A stretch of DNA of 64,000 nt from NCBI GenBank assembly GCA_026122225.1, contig JANEZZ010002061.1:868001-932000 (forward strand), read 5' to 3'. The position numbers were made by a program, and so were the translations under genes. Below, in pieces: positions 1 to 34,670 of the stretch. The notes under the pieces are model-generated. The model was given only the letters and a program-made list of their open reading frames with translations. It was not told where the DNA came from and did not search any database. The stretch is from Heloderma charlesbogerti. Lineage: Eukaryota; Chordata; Lepidosauria; Squamata; Helodermatidae. Position 1 is the stretch's first letter; every line of letters starts with the position of its first letter.

Positions 1-72
1 GCCTGGCGTGCTATGGTCCATGGGGTCACGAAGAGTCAGACACGACTTAACAACTGAACAACAACAATACTA
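1..72 (+). mobile_element. 3' tail of a BovB LINE or BovB-tailed SINE
   Basis: The window opens inside a repeat ending in a 'tccatggggtcacgaagagt' block, then a cagacacgactt block and an AAC-rich tail. This matches the 3' end known from BovB LINEs and from the Sauria SINEs that BovB mobilises. The 5' part lies outside the window, so LINE and SINE cannot be told apart. It is a strong clue that the host is a squamate. Confidence 0.75.
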
Positions 73-1090
73 CAAGAATGTGGGTACAGTCTTTCTGACA
101 ATTGTCTGTGTGAACAGAATTAGTTTGTGTGAACACTCCTTAAGTGTTCTGCGGAATCTCCTCTAGCACTATTTTATAATGTCCAGTTCACTTGGACGTG
201 AAGAAAAAAAGACCAAAAATGCTGAAAACAAATACACATAGCTAATGTTAAATGACCCATATTGAATTTCCAAAGACCCTGAAAATGAGCTTGATGGGTT
301 ATGAACTTTCCGCTCTTGCATCATTAATTTAAAATATTAATAGCCACCACAACCCACGTCATCTGACTATCCTCTGTATCTTCTCAGGCCAATAATCTAT
401 CATGCATGCATCAGGAGATGTAGCTACAACTCTCTCTGAAAAACTCAATGAAATGAACAAGGCAAGTTTTCTACCAAAGTATAAATGGACTGGAGAATGA
501 CAAACTGAATAAGAGGCCAGACCTAGGTTAACAGATTCTTTTTTTTAAGGGACACCCTGGCAGTTTCTCTTATTGAATACTATGGAATAGAGGGGTTCTT
601 AAAGTTCATAAAGTCCATGATACTTTAGAATAAATGGAATGTATAAGAATTTTGTTTCATTTCTGTTCACAAATCATGGGAACAATCCCATGTAAAGGCG
701 AGCAGGAGTGCTTTTTTTTTCAAGAAATGCTTGCAAATCCCCGAATTTGCAATTGTGTTTGGAAACCTTTTTTTAAATCCTCATTTTGAAAACACACATT
801 TTCACACTTAAGTCAATAAGGGAAGTACACACTTTTGAAAAATAGTAACAGAAATGCACACTTTTTCTGATTGAAATGTGCACTTTCCCCTTTTGAACAA
901 GCCTAAAAACAGGTTGAAAACAAAAATGGGAGCAGGCTGAAATGAGTTTCCAGGTGATTTTCAGAGAATTTAGGTGAGGTCAAAAATCACTGGTTCTACC
1001 ATCCCTAGGTAATTTGTCATCCAAAATAAGGCACCTCACTTTAAAAGACATATCTATTATGTAAAGGCCCTAGATCCCAGCCTTTAAAAC
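73..1090. other. Intergenic DNA, no gene seen
   Basis: AT-rich sequence with no supportable reading frame. Bases about 770-1010 repeat short 'tgcacattttcac'-like blocks also found at 59710-59890, so this part is probably an old copy of the same dispersed element. A short CA-rich microsatellite lies at about 1091-1122. Confidence 0.5.
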
Positions 1091-1194
1091 CCACACATAC
1101 ACACACGCACACACACACTTCCCTATCCTAAGGACAGAATTGACAGCTAATGTGAAAAACTGCAGAGACATAATTCCATTAGCAAATCTTACGG

Positions 1195-1315
1195 CAGGGG
1201 TGGGCAGAAAGTAGATCTCCAGAGGTTTTGGACTTCCAACTCAGCATCATTCCTGACCTTTAGCCAAGCAGGCAAGAGCTTCTGGGAGCTGAAGTCTACG
1301 TTCTGCCCATCCCTG
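1195..1315. mobile_element. hAT-type MITE, 121 bp
   Basis: Terminal inverted repeats begin CAGGGGTGGGCAGAA and end TTCTGCCCATCCCTG. The flanking 8-bp sequences tcttacgg and tcttacta match at 6 of 8 positions, as expected for an old hAT target-site duplication. It has no coding capacity. Confidence 0.7.
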
Positions 1316-1529
1316 TCTTACTACATTTCTTGGGGTGATCCTTTTACTACTTCTTGGTTCAGTATTGTAATTATGTTTAGCACACCAGAAATTAGCACCT
1401 GTCCTTTTAGTTCTCACCTTGTTAATTTGCAGAACATATTGAAGGTAATATAACCCAACTGGCCACAGTGTGGATCAGACAAGAGTTTACTAAAGGAAAG
1501 CCTACCACGGTGTGCATGTAACCACTTGT

Positions 1530-1780
1530 AGTGAGGAAGCTGCCTGGGGCAGCTGATTTTGGGTGTTACAAAAGGACAGCAAATGGTTTGTTATTAATTT
1601 ATTATTGTTATATTTTTACTGACAGGGAAGGAGCAAAGTTCATGTGGGATTTTCTATCTCAGTGACCAAAAAAATTTGACCAGTCTTGGGTACTACACAT
1701 CTTGACTTGCGAGGGGCAGGCAGGCGGATGGGGGCACCATTTACTGCTGTACTTCAGGCAGAAAAAAGTCTTGGGCAGGC
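1530..1780 (+). mobile_element. Dispersed non-coding repeat, related to 47035-47297
   Basis: This stretch shares order and wording with 47035-47297: a GCTGCC block, a T/A-rich 'atttttactg' centre, a 'gggtacta' block and a CAGGC-rich end. The better copy at 47 kb has inverted ends, so this is probably a decayed non-autonomous DNA transposon. Confidence 0.5.
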
Positions 1781-2336
1781 CCCGTTTGCCAGCTTGTTAT
1801 TTATAGCATCCTGCCAAGCAGTGACAATTTTACTTCTCTAATTCCTTGATTGGATGCAGATGTAGTAAAATCATCCTGCCAAATTGGCAGGACATTACAA
1901 AGTACACATATTAAATATAGGTGAAGATACATTGTGGACTTTTTTTTGTTCATTTCTGAAAATAAATAATGTAGAACTGGAGGTTTTCGGAATTTGATAG
2001 ACACAAATTCAATTTGCAGTACAACCATTAGCTTCTTGGACATTAAGACAAAAAATAATTGCTCTCCATACCACTATATTTAGGAAACCTATGAATTACA
2101 ATTGTTTGACTGCTTCTGTCCTAAACATATCAGAACTGATCTACCATATAGCTACTTGCTAAGAACTAAACATAGTTGCTTTGGACCTATGGACCTTAGA
2201 TCAGAATTCACCACGCAATGCAACAAACTAAGAGAAATGGGAGCCATTGCACCTGCTTTGCAGAAAGGTGCCAACACAAAGAAATAGTTTCCTGGTAAAC
2301 TATAGTTAAGGTTAACCGCAGCCTTACCTATAACTA

Positions 2337-2505
2337 GGGTGGCCAGATGTAAAAGAGGACAGGGCTCCTGCACCTTTAATAGTTGCGTAGAAGAAGGAAT
2401 TCCAGCAGGTGTAGCTTGTCATGCATGCAGGACTTCCTGAAATTGCTTCTTCTGCACCATTATTGAAGGTGCAGGAGCCCTGTCCTCTTTTGCATCTGGC
2501 TACCC
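2337..2505. mobile_element. Palindromic MITE with GGGTGGCC ends
   Basis: Long imperfect inverted repeats run from GGGTGGCCAGATG on the left to CATCTGGCTACCC on the right, and a TA lies directly outside each end. The arms share 'gcaggagccctgtcctctt'. TA flanks suit a Tc1/mariner-type element, though TA could be part of the terminal repeat. A related family copy is at 52472-52837. Confidence 0.7.
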
Positions 2506-2599
2506 TACCTATGATTATGCATCTGTTTCTCTGAAAAGATTAATCTTCAGAAATTGGCACCTCCTCCAAGAGATTGCAGAGTGTCAGGATAAAGCTATG

Positions 2600-2960
2600 G
2601 TTGCATTTAAACTCACCAGGAATATAGCCAATTGGCTGACACAGTAAATTAGATACGTTGAATATAGCTCAGTTGCAACCATTTTTGACAGGATCCCAAG
2701 AGGACACTTTGCATATGGAAACTGTAAATTCTGCAGGAAGCTGGCAAAGACAATGAAAATTTATCAGTTTCTGTGATTGGACTTCACATACTACCACCTC
2801 TGTAGTCTATTAAAGTAGTTATACATGGGGCGAATAGTCAAAATCTCAGAAACAAACACCAACCTGGGGGACATCTAATAAACAGAAAAGGAATTAGGAA
2901 CAGTTATAAATAAAACATTGGACTGAATGTTCTGTCAGATTCTTTTGGGCTATTGAAAAA
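2600..2960 (+). pseudogene. Possible Penelope-like retroelement remnant
   Basis: One frame reads ATIFDRIPRGHFAYGNCKFC, with a CxxC pair. A shifted frame just downstream reads TSHTTTSVVY. This resembles the cysteine-rich linker before the GIY-YIG domain of Penelope-like elements. The frame is broken by stops and shifts, so it is not functional. The family assignment rests on short similarity recalled without a search. Confidence 0.3.
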
Positions 2961-3600
2961 AATGAACAACTTAGATAAGTTCTTGCTGAGAAACCAGATG
3001 GATTATCATCAGACTACAAAGTCTGGTATATGTACGGTTAAATACCACTGTTGTAGAAGCATCAAGACTAATAGAGCAATCCTGTGATCCCTGGGAAAAT
3101 GTCCCAGGGTCTACAGCCCTTGCCGAGGCCATAGACACTTCTACAATCCTGGGAGGAGGAATCTCACATTTGGTTGATCCCCCACCATCACCCCTCGCAT
3201 GCCATAGAAAGCAACATGGCAGCTGCTCTTGCAACCCCAGAGGTGCTCAGGGAGAGAAGAAAGGGGTGTTCTGGTGCATGGGGAGAGGAGAGGCCAGGAT
3301 CCACGGAATCCTGGAACGTCACTGTCACCTCTCACTGCTGGCTGATTTTTTTATTTTTTGAGGAGATGAATAGGAGGTGAAATCACCTCAGTCATTCCTC
3401 CCAACCTGCCTGGCTCTTATGGGCAGAGCATAGGATAGACAGAAGGCTCTGATCTTGGAGTCCTCCATCTATCTAAGTCTAATTGACTTTAGATGCTGCT
3501 ACTCTTTGGCTATTATAAAACTATTTTAAAAATTACTTGCAGATAATAAAGAGTGCTCTTCTCAAGAGCTTATCTACCCAGAAAGCATGTCTGCCTTTAT

Positions 3601-4080
3601 ATAAGAATTAAATTTATAGCCCACTTTTCCACCAAAAATGGTGCTCAAGGTGGCTAACAATAATAAAATACAGATTTAAAAAAAATCTTAACTGAAACAT
3701 AACATAAAAATTACAAACAGTTCAAATACAATAAAGGAAATAAACAGCACCCAACCAGTTAACTCCCCACCCCCTCAACAGCAGACCACCTTATATTTCA
3801 AGGGCCTGCCTGAATAAAAATGTATTTGCCTGCCAGTGGGAGGACAACAGAGAGGGAAGGGAACCAGCCTAGCCTCTCTCAGTAGGGAGTTCCAGAACCT
3901 GGGAGAAGCCACCGAGAAGGCACTCTCTCACATCCCCACCAAACATGCCTCTGATGGTTATGAGACTGAGAGAAGGGCCTCCCCGAAAGATCTTAAAACC
4001 CAGGCAGCCTTGTATGGGAGAATGCAGTCTTTCAAATACCCTGGTCCCAAGTCATATAGAATACATAAAGAACGCTTTAT
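3601..4080 (-). mobile_element. L2-like LINE 3' end, antisense
   Basis: Read on the minus strand this is the end of an L2/CR1-clade LINE. It holds the C-terminal remnant (the region of 'gagttccagaacctgggaga' on +), then a 3' UTR with an A-rich tail near 3640-3720. Similar blocks recur at 7190, 23740, 28401, 40490 and elsewhere. The reading frame is broken. Confidence 0.65.
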
Positions 4081-4632
4081 TTCATGTCTATATTTTTAAA
4101 CACATGGAAGGTTTTTAAAAAAATTATAATAGATTCTATTTGTTTATAACAGCGTATCCAATAGTTATCCCTTTTGTTTAGGTTTTGCTGTCCTACATGT
4201 GCAATTTGCTCTTATATTCAGGATGCATTTTAGAGCTTGTTCTGTATTATATTTGAGAGTTTATAGAAGGTAGGCATTCAGTTATGGGATCAGGCTCATT
4301 TAATGAATGGGAAAAACTCTGAGAAGCATACCATGAAAGCATGTTGCAGCAGAAATAACTGAACAGGCCATGAATGCTTGTTTAGAATAGTAAAGCCATT
4401 GCTACTTCATTGTTGTCATCATCCCCTAATCAAGCACCTAAAATTTTCTAAGCACTGTAGAGATCAAAAGATAAGAGAGCCTCTGCTTGTACGCTTACAA
4501 TCTTACTAGATGCTGCCATGCAAACTAAAGCTTGTGGAAAATTCTAATGGGTACTGTATTGTGTATATGTCTATTTGATATTTAGAAAAGTTTTCATTAG
4601 TTATACCTATAATGAAGAATTAAAAACTCAAA

Positions 4633-4759
4633 GGGTGCAATCCTATGCATGGTTAGAAAAAAGGCCTACAACTCTCAGCATGCTGCAGCCAGCCATACTG
4701 GCTAGGGCATGCTGGGAACTGTAGGCCTTTTTTTGCCTAAACATGCAAAGGACTGCACC
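4633..4759. mobile_element. Harbinger-type MITE, 127 bp
   Basis: Inverted ends GGGTGCAATCCTATGCAT and, on the right, atgcaaaGGACTGCACC. The right flank is TAA and the left AAA, close to the 3-bp TWA duplication of PIF/Harbinger elements. Four more members with the same ends lie at 8357, 19842, 38407 and 45111-45683. Confidence 0.65.
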
Positions 4760-5828
4760 TAAACATGCTGTAATACTTTAATGAATCTTGTGTTGCCTTA
4801 GGCTTAACATGCCCCTCCACTTAATGCACTATTTCTCTCCTTGATCACTTTGTTACATCAGGGGCTGGGATTCCTCAGGACTTCTCCACGCAGATCTTTT
4901 ATCCTACTATTGGGATTGGTTACTCATGGAAGTTTGCGGGTCCTTTTGATGACGCCGTCAACCTCCAGGGCATCTTCCGCACTAAATGACCTTTATTTCA
5001 TTTTTTTAAAGAATGGAGATAATGAGCTATCAAATTACAGCGCTTGAGTTCCGTCCTGAAAAGAGGAAAACCCACAATAAGAGGAGCTGGACACAGCACC
5101 ATCTAGCAGCTGTATAATGAAACATATCAAAGACTCAGATAAGGGAGAAAAGGAAGGGGAAAGGGAGGGGAAAGGAAGTGCGTGTAAAGGGAGTCTGTCG
5201 TGATTCTGCATTTGAACCAGAAAGCCCTGTTTTAGGCTGGTGTAGAGCCGACCGTAATCAAACCAGCAAGTGCTAGAGTGGGAATGGCCGTCTCAGAAAT
5301 TTACTATTCATTTGAAAAGCCATAAATTTCATTCCACTTCTATTTTTAAAAAACCCTAAGTAATTTATCTTAAAATTCCACTTGATGACACCACATAGGG
5401 AAACTCATTCCCCATGCATTTTCCTGTACACGTTCTCCAAGCACATGTAAAGCTGTAGAGAAAATAACATAATCTACCAAGTGGTGGAAGCAGATTGCAC
5501 TAATTACTATAGGAAAACCCAAATTGTACTCCACTGTTGGAGTACATTAAGGAACAAATGGGTGCTTCCAACCCTCAGTAAAGAAAAGTCTGGGTGCTCA
5601 GTTGCTTGGAGAATGGGTGTGGGTTGGGGGGGCGGGTTAGGTGCAGATCTGATCAGGAAAAGAGGCTGAGATTGGGAACCACTTTTTCCCTTCATAGAGT
5701 GAAGATTAAAGAGCTTACTGGTTACTGATATATCTTGTTGCTGCAGGGTCTGTAAGAGCTGAATTATCCTCATGCTGAATGCCTGAAATAGGAATTGCTA
5801 AGCTTTGCCATATTTTATGCTGTAATTC
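4760..5828. other. Intergenic DNA, no gene seen
   Basis: No frame with protein-like features. A purine-rich A/G tract lies at about 5140-5190. I see nothing else to annotate. Confidence 0.4.
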
Positions 5829-5949
5829 AACCTTTACCAACCTGGCATTCTCCAGATGTGTGACTACAACTCCCAGCTTGCCCCAACCAGGGGCATGCTG
5901 GGAGTTGTAGCCCAAGACATCTGGAGGGTGCCAGGTTGGGGAAGGCTGC
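5829..5949. mobile_element. hAT-type MITE with perfect 8-bp duplication
   Basis: A near-palindrome whose arms carry 'gactacaactcccagc' and its complement. It is flanked on both sides by TGTAATTC (5821-5828 and 5950-5957), a perfect 8-bp target-site duplication diagnostic of hAT-class insertion. It belongs to the same family as 24966, 28126, 34320 and 51863. Confidence 0.85.
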
Positions 5950-5957
5950 TGTAATTC

Positions 5958-7189
5958 CTATTGGTTGAAATCACAAAAAGGTGCATTCATCTGTCCTGGC
6001 TGAAATTACTATCAGAGTGCAAGGTTTTGAGCGATATTAGCTCAAATATCGTATCTGGCTTAGCAAGTCCCATTTGTTTGGAACTGCAAAGACCAAAAGG
6101 AGCTACAGGAGCCTTTCTGCTGCTTTCTGAAATCTATATTGCAGTGCACCCAATTTGCTTTTGCCTTTGCTGGAGCAGGATATATTGCCACACTAGCATT
6201 TCTGCATCTTTGTGAATTCATGCAAAGACTCCTATACATTGACTGCATCCTTGAATTAACCGTGACTAAGGACAAAGGACAAAGACTTCCATTGGCACAT
6301 CTAGAGCTTGGGGGGGTCGAAAGTTTGGACTTCAGGATATTTTTGTGGTTTTATCTGTGTTGCTAATCTCTTGTTGGTGCACTGTTGTTTGTGAACTTGA
6401 ATAAACACTATTTACTCATATCCTTGTGTGGTGGTGGTATCACTTCTACTCAGACATCCAAATTGGGTCACAGGTTTTTCTGGGTGGGGGTTCGAGCTAG
6501 AACTTAACATAAAAGGAGAATAGACATTGAACCCAGCCCTGGGTGCTGATCCAAGAGTTACACACACCTATCACCTATATGGTAGCACTGCGGGGAGAGG
6601 GGAGAACATTACACCTGCTCCATCAAACTGGATAGGACCAACAGCAATTTGACTCTTCCGATCCCAAAACCTGCATTCTGCATTGACCATTCCACCTGGA
6701 CATTATGTATCAGTAGAGAAAAGTAGGTGGTTTTCCTCTTCTCCCCTGTTCCTTTTACTTCTTAGATGTAAGCCATTATAATAAATTATAAACCACATTG
6801 CTTTGCCAGAAAGGTAGCATACATATCTATGTTGTTAAGGTATAGCTACAAGGGGACTTGCAACACAATCTTGCTGTGGAGTGCTATTGATCGGTGTTCC
6901 TTCTTTCAGGATACTTCATTCTATTGTGTGCGTGTGTGTCCCCCCACGTGCAAATGATGGCATTCTATGGCCACGGAGCATTCCCAGCCCTCACTGGACT
7001 GTTTTCTGCTTCTGCAAGCCTTAGGGTTACCCTGAGCATGCTGATAGTTCCCCTCTTGTTTCTCGGTAGCCCTGCTTTGGCTACATAACTGTCACAACTC
7101 AGCACCTGAGTTTACTCTATATGATACTGCTAGTCTGTAACCACAAATCAATACAGGAAAATAAATGCATGGCAGAATTAAAATCTATT
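5958..7189. other. Intergenic DNA, no gene supported
   Basis: The segment at 6395-6500 has an AATAAA followed by TG-rich sequence and could be a retroelement end, but no paired LTR, duplication or coding frame was found. The remainder shows nothing recognisable. Confidence 0.35.
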
Positions 7190-8035
7190 AATTTACAACA
7201 TTTATATACTGAGGGGTGAACAACAAAAGATAAAAGGAACAAAAGATAAATGAAACATGATATTAAAATTATTCTTTAAAGAACAGAGTGCCAATAAAAC
7301 CAAGGCTGGTTAACCAAGGAAGGCTTCCTGCAATATAGATGCTTTCAGGAGGCACCAAAAACAACCCAGCGTTGGCACCTGCCTGACCTCCACAGGCAAG
7401 GAGTTCCATAGGAATCTTGCAGGACAGCCCTCATTTAATACCAATAAATGAACTGCCCCAAACTTTAAAAAATAAAAAATACTTCTACTCCACCTTTTGG
7501 TCAAGCAGTCCCCTAAGGTGGCTAATCCTGCAGAGGGCATTCTCTGTGGCTGCTCCCAGGCTCGAGAACTCCCTGAGGAAGGAGGCTGGGTTGGGCCCCT
7601 ATCTGTTGTCCTTCCATTGGCAAGCAAACGGCCTTTGGCATATAAGGTGTTTTTTATGTTATGTTTTAATCAAGATGCAGTCTGGATTTTATGATTTGCC
7701 ACCTTGAGTGACATTGTTTGGCAGAAAGGTAGGACAGAAATAAAATACATATTTGAATTAACCTAAGAACAAAACAATCCTAAAAATTAAAATGGCATAA
7801 AACACCAAGCCATAAACAAATATATACAACTTCCAGCATTTCAATAGCCAATAAATCAAATAATCATCCAGGTCTTCGCAGCCCACTGCAAAGCAGCCAA
7901 ATGGGCAAAGAAGCCAAAGGAGCCTTCCAACGGTGAGGGGCTGTCCAAAGTTTAGGCACCACAACTAAGAAAGCCCAGTCTCATGTGCCCATCTGACACA
8001 CCTCTGATAATGGAGGGATACGAAGGGCTTCCAGT
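7190..8035. mobile_element. Composite of L2-like LINE 3' ends in both orientations
   Basis: Bases 7190-7525 read as antisense L2-like 3' end (block 'ggcacctgcctgacctccac'). Bases 7530-7765 read as sense C-terminus and 3' UTR (VAAPRLENSLRKEAG, then an AATAAA-rich tail). Bases 7770-8035 are antisense again. The likely explanation is successive insertions of truncated copies into one another. Confidence 0.6.
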
Positions 8036-8356
8036 ATTGATCTGAGTGTTCGTAAGTATCTCATTGTTTTACCACTTGTCCAAAGAAACGTATATTAAAA
8101 TCCCAGCACAACAAAAAGGCCCATTCACAAAGGGTGAACTGATCTAAATCTAGTCTCCAGTTTGTTGTTGAAATAGCGGTTCTGCTTTCTGAAAGCAGTG
8201 TCTTAATTACAGCACAGCAGAACTGTTATAAAGCTGTACTGACATGAAGCATTCTGCCACGAAGTATTATTGCTGTTGCAGAAGTCTGTAAGATACAACA
8301 GGCTGCCTACCCAGAGATTTTAATTATGCTTCCAGATAATATAAGGGATCTATTTA

Positions 8357-8486
8357 GGGTACAACCCTATGCATGTTTAAACAGAAAAGAAGTCTTACAA
8401 CTTCCAGCATTCCCCAGCCACGTGGCTGGGGAATATTAAGAGCAGTAGGACATTTTTCCTGTCTAAACATGCATAGGATTGCACAC
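8357..8486. mobile_element. Harbinger-type MITE, TTA duplication
   Basis: Begins GGGTACAACCCTATGCAT and ends ATGCATAGGATTGCACAC, with TTA immediately outside both ends (8354-8356, 8487-8489). An inner arm pair, CCCCAGCCACGTGGCTGGGG, forms the hairpin tip. Confidence 0.75.
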
Positions 8487-10667
8487 TTAGTTGTAAATGC
8501 AATTGTTATAGTAACCAGTTAGTTTAGAAAACACTAAGAGAGGCCCAAACACATAATGGAAGAAGATAGCATCACTGTTTGCACCATTCTAAATTGCCTT
8601 GGTTTTTCCAGAGAGTTTGTAACAAATGAGTAGTTCCTGGTTAAACACTGGTTATTCTATTCAAGTTATCCTATTCAGCTCCCTTGTGTTTTGCCCTACA
8701 CAATTTATACAGCTCAAGGAAGGTATTGTGTAAGGACACCAAGCAAGACCACTTATTTGAAAGGTTAAGTGCCCAGAACTTTCCAGAATGAAAGACTAAT
8801 AGTTATTGGCAGAACAGTTTCTCCATGTCATGGAAAAAGCAAAAGTTCATGGTGTTAAGCTGACAATCTAAATATTCATAATTTATACAACAATACAATG
8901 ACCTGACCTATTGTCACAGGGAGGCTTACGAGCATCTAGTGCAGAGCAGGAGGTGCGGCAGAGGCAATCGTCGCCTCTGCCATCCTTCCTCCTCTGCATT
9001 TTAGCTTTTTTGCCTGTCTAGCTGGGGCACGGTGGAGGGGGTGGGAAGGAGGCTGGGAAGGCCTGGGGGGACTGTATAAACCAGCCTCTCCATTCTCCTC
9101 CCTGTCAACAGAAACACCCCCTTTACCTCCTCTCCTCTCTTGCTTTTGTGACATCGGAGAGGCAGCCGGTGCAGTTCTTTCCCCAAATGCTAGCCCTAAA
9201 GGATTGCTCCCTCTAAATGCTTGTCCTAAAGAGTCATATTTTTGCCTCCAGTTTGTTTTTATGTAGAAAAGCACACTTCTTTGTTTGACAGGTGGTCATG
9301 GTTCCGTTTTAATAGTATAAACTTTAATATGGTTTGTACTACAAATATTTTTAACCAAGTTCTTTTAAAGGGGCACTGAATACAGCAGAATGTGTTTGGG
9401 GAAAAATAAAATACGATTTAAGTCCAAATCAGTCTTTTGGCCTTTTAAAATTTTATTTATTCACTCTGCCTTCACATCTCTAACAAGTCAATGCCTCAGT
9501 ATCCACATAACTTCAAATTATAAACATTAAAAGTTGAACAGTAGTGTTTTCTAAAATGACATGAACGTTTTAAGCAAATATAGTAGCCTGGGTCCTGACC
9601 TTAATATAATTTGATGTGCCTCACATAAAAAAGATACACCCTCTCTTCCTCCTCTTTGGCAGCGTAACTTGGTAACATGAAAGGCAGCTCACACAAGCTA
9701 AGCTTCCTCAGTGCAGATAACATCAGATTTAACCTTCATCCCATACACATCCTTCAACTCTTGCCCATGTCCTATTAAACAGAACAAAGAGTCACACACC
9801 CTTTTTACTCCTAACCCCCTGAATTTCCTCGGGCTTTAAGAATCCAGTCATGAATTGCCAACTACATGATTGCCAACACCTATTTTCCAGCTGTCTTTAA
9901 AACCATGTTAGCTCAGATTGGGGGGGGGGGGAGATCGGTGCAATTAATTGCCTCTACCATAAAGGCAAGCCTTTCTGCCCAGATTATTATTCAGTTTTCC
10001 TTCCTTCCTTCCTGGAGGAAACACCTTACTACCACTTGAAGGCACTTGATTCTCTTGAGCCATTTCCCTCTCGTCCCTGTATTTTAAGTGCCTCGGGATA
10101 TTAAATCCCACACTTAACCCTAACGACTCGGCTCTCCAAAGCTTGCTTTGCCACTTTAACACCCTACACAGTGGGCTATGTTTACTGCCTCCATTACACC
10201 AACTGGCTGTCCCTTCGCATTGCTCAAAAGCACGTGAGCCACCACATTTCTCACATCGCACACGTCCGCGACACACTGCAACAGCAGCAACATATGCCCC
10301 CAAACTTCTGACATTCATTATAACACGAAGGAGAGAGAATACATGGTCTCAGCCTAAACAACCCACTATCCAAGGACCACCCAGTGCTCAGGAAGGTGCT
10401 TTGACTTTCAGGGAAAGCTCAACTGCAGTAGTTAGTACCCAACCATATGCTCCGCCAAGCTCTTATGTACATCTAACCCAGCTACTTCTAATGGGACCCC
10501 AGAACCGGCCCCTTTCTTTGCCCTTCCAAGAATCAAGTCAAACTGACACACCTCTTTCAATTACCCTATCCAACGTTCTAGTCCTTAGCAAATGAACCGC
10601 TCGTTTCTCAAGTTTGCGTTCCAAATCTATGGGTTTCCTCCACCCTGATTTTTTCTGACTTTCACAA
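8487..10667. other. Region upstream of the CpG island, no gene supported
   Basis: Bases 8936-9290 are GC-richer than their neighbours and hold a short hairpin (GGCAGAGGC...GCCTCTGCC near 8953-8979), possibly another MITE. Bases 9940-10600 carry overlapping open frames on both strands, the longest 150 codons at 10143-10595, without domains, splice pattern or similarity I recognise. I do not call them genes. Confidence 0.35.
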
Positions 10668-10725
10668 TTCTCTCTCTCTCTCTGTGTGTGTGTCTCTGTG
10701 TGTGTGCGCGTGAGTGTGTGTGTGC
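10668..10725. repeat. (CT)n-(TG)n microsatellite at the CpG-island edge
   Basis: A CT run is followed by interrupted TG/CG repeats, marking the boundary between AT-rich upstream DNA and the CpG island. Confidence 0.85.
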
Positions 10726-11301
10726 TGAGCTGGTTTTAATTCCTGCGAGCTGGTCCAAGCGGTGCGCGCAAGCACTCAGATGCTATGTACGCCGAATTAA
10801 GTCGCATTGAGCTGATGTCGCTGACTCCCTCGGAAGCGTATTTAGGATTGCAGCTTTACACCCTTGCTTTAGCGCACGCAAGGCGACTCCTTTGCACCTC
10901 AATCCCCCCTCTCTCCCGAGCCTCACAGAATTTATCTGGCTCAGGGGGAATGCTGTGCTTTCTTCTGCTTTTGTAGCAGCTTGTTTCCGCTCACAACCTT
11001 CCTCTTCGGCACGTCCCTCCTTGCCTTTTCCCAAGAAGGCTTACATCCCTCTTTCCCTCGGCTTCAGCCCGGGAACTTTCCATAGACACAACGCATAAAA
11101 TGCTGCTGCTGCTGCTGGGCGCGCAACTGCGCCAGCATCGGCTTCCCTCAAGGCTCCCCGGCAACCTCTCCCGCCCCCCAGGGTCACTCCCGCCTCCCCG
11201 CCCGCAACGCTCCTTTCCGCCGTCTGACTCCTCAGCAGGGGGCGCATCGCTCCCAGCCCGGCCTATGCAGGCCCAAGTGACGCATTGCAGGTACGAAGCC
11301 A

Positions 11302-11306
11302 CCAAT
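11302..11306 (+). promoter_or_regulatory. CCAAT box
   Basis: ACCAATCAGCG lies about 250 bp upstream of the TATA-like box and has the good context of an NF-Y site. A CRE-like TGACGCA sits just before it at 11278-11284. Confidence 0.45.
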
Positions 11307-11552
11307 CAGCGGCGCTCGTTGGTCGTTCAGTCACTCACACGTTCTCCTTCCTCGGTATTCTTCCGCCCAGCGAAAAAGTCCCTCCTTTTTTTAAAAAAAA
11401 AGAGAAAAAAGAGGGAAGACCCCGCTCGCGATCATCCCGCTTTAGAACGGACGACTTTTCTCTTCGCTGCCCCTGATTGTTGGCTGTTGTTTTTAAAGGC
11501 TCTTCCTCGTATGTTGGGGGAGGGGGATGAGATTCGGAGGGAAGGAGGGGGA

Positions 11553-11558
11553 TATAAC
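11553..11558 (+). promoter_or_regulatory. CALM2: TATA-like box, putative CALM2 core promoter
   Basis: GATATAACGG is the only TATA-like sequence in the GC-rich region close upstream of the start codon. If used, transcription would start near 11580-11585 and give a 5' UTR of about 250 nt. A TATA-less dispersed start is the alternative. Confidence 0.4.
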
Positions 11559-11579
11559 GGTTGGTATGGTAGCTGAGGG

Positions 11580-11835
11580 TGTGGGGCCGGATCTCGTTTT
11601 GCCGCGCGCTTGTCTTTCTCGACAGCGGGGGGGGGGGGAGCGGAAGGATCCGAGAAGGCGGTGAGGTGGTTTATGAGGCGCTGCCGGCAGGCGCGTTCTG
11701 TTCAGTGTGAGGCGAACTGCCGAGCGGTCAAGGAGCGGGAGCGGAGGAGAGACCGACGGCGCGCCACTCCCGCCTTCTGTGCCTAGCCTCGCGCGTTAGC
11801 TGCAGTAACCGCCGCCAGGCCCGGCACACGCCACC

Positions 11836-11838
<3 letters not shown>
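11580..11838 (+). other. CALM2: CALM2 exon 1 (5' UTR and start codon)
   Basis: The 3' border is exact: ATG at 11836-11838 is followed at once by the donor GTTAGC. The 5' border is inferred from the TATA-like box. The leader is GC-rich, includes a run of 12 G (11627-11638), and has a GCCGCC-containing stretch just before the start. Confidence 0.6.

Positions 11839-34670
<22,832 letters not shown>

Noticed and set aside
6301..6560. Possible LTR and primer-binding site after AATAAA at about 6400
   Set aside because: No matching second LTR, no target duplication and no gag or pol frame downstream.
10143..10595. 150-codon open frame upstream of the CpG island, with a 124-codon frame on the other strand
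   Set aside because: No recognisable domain, splice pattern or similarity. Overlapping frames on both strands of a moderately GC-rich segment are expected by chance.
11100..11576. 158-codon frame starting with a Leu run, signal-peptide-like
   Set aside because: The Leu run comes from a CTG repeat inside the CpG-island promoter. The rest is low-complexity, and it precedes the TATA-like box.
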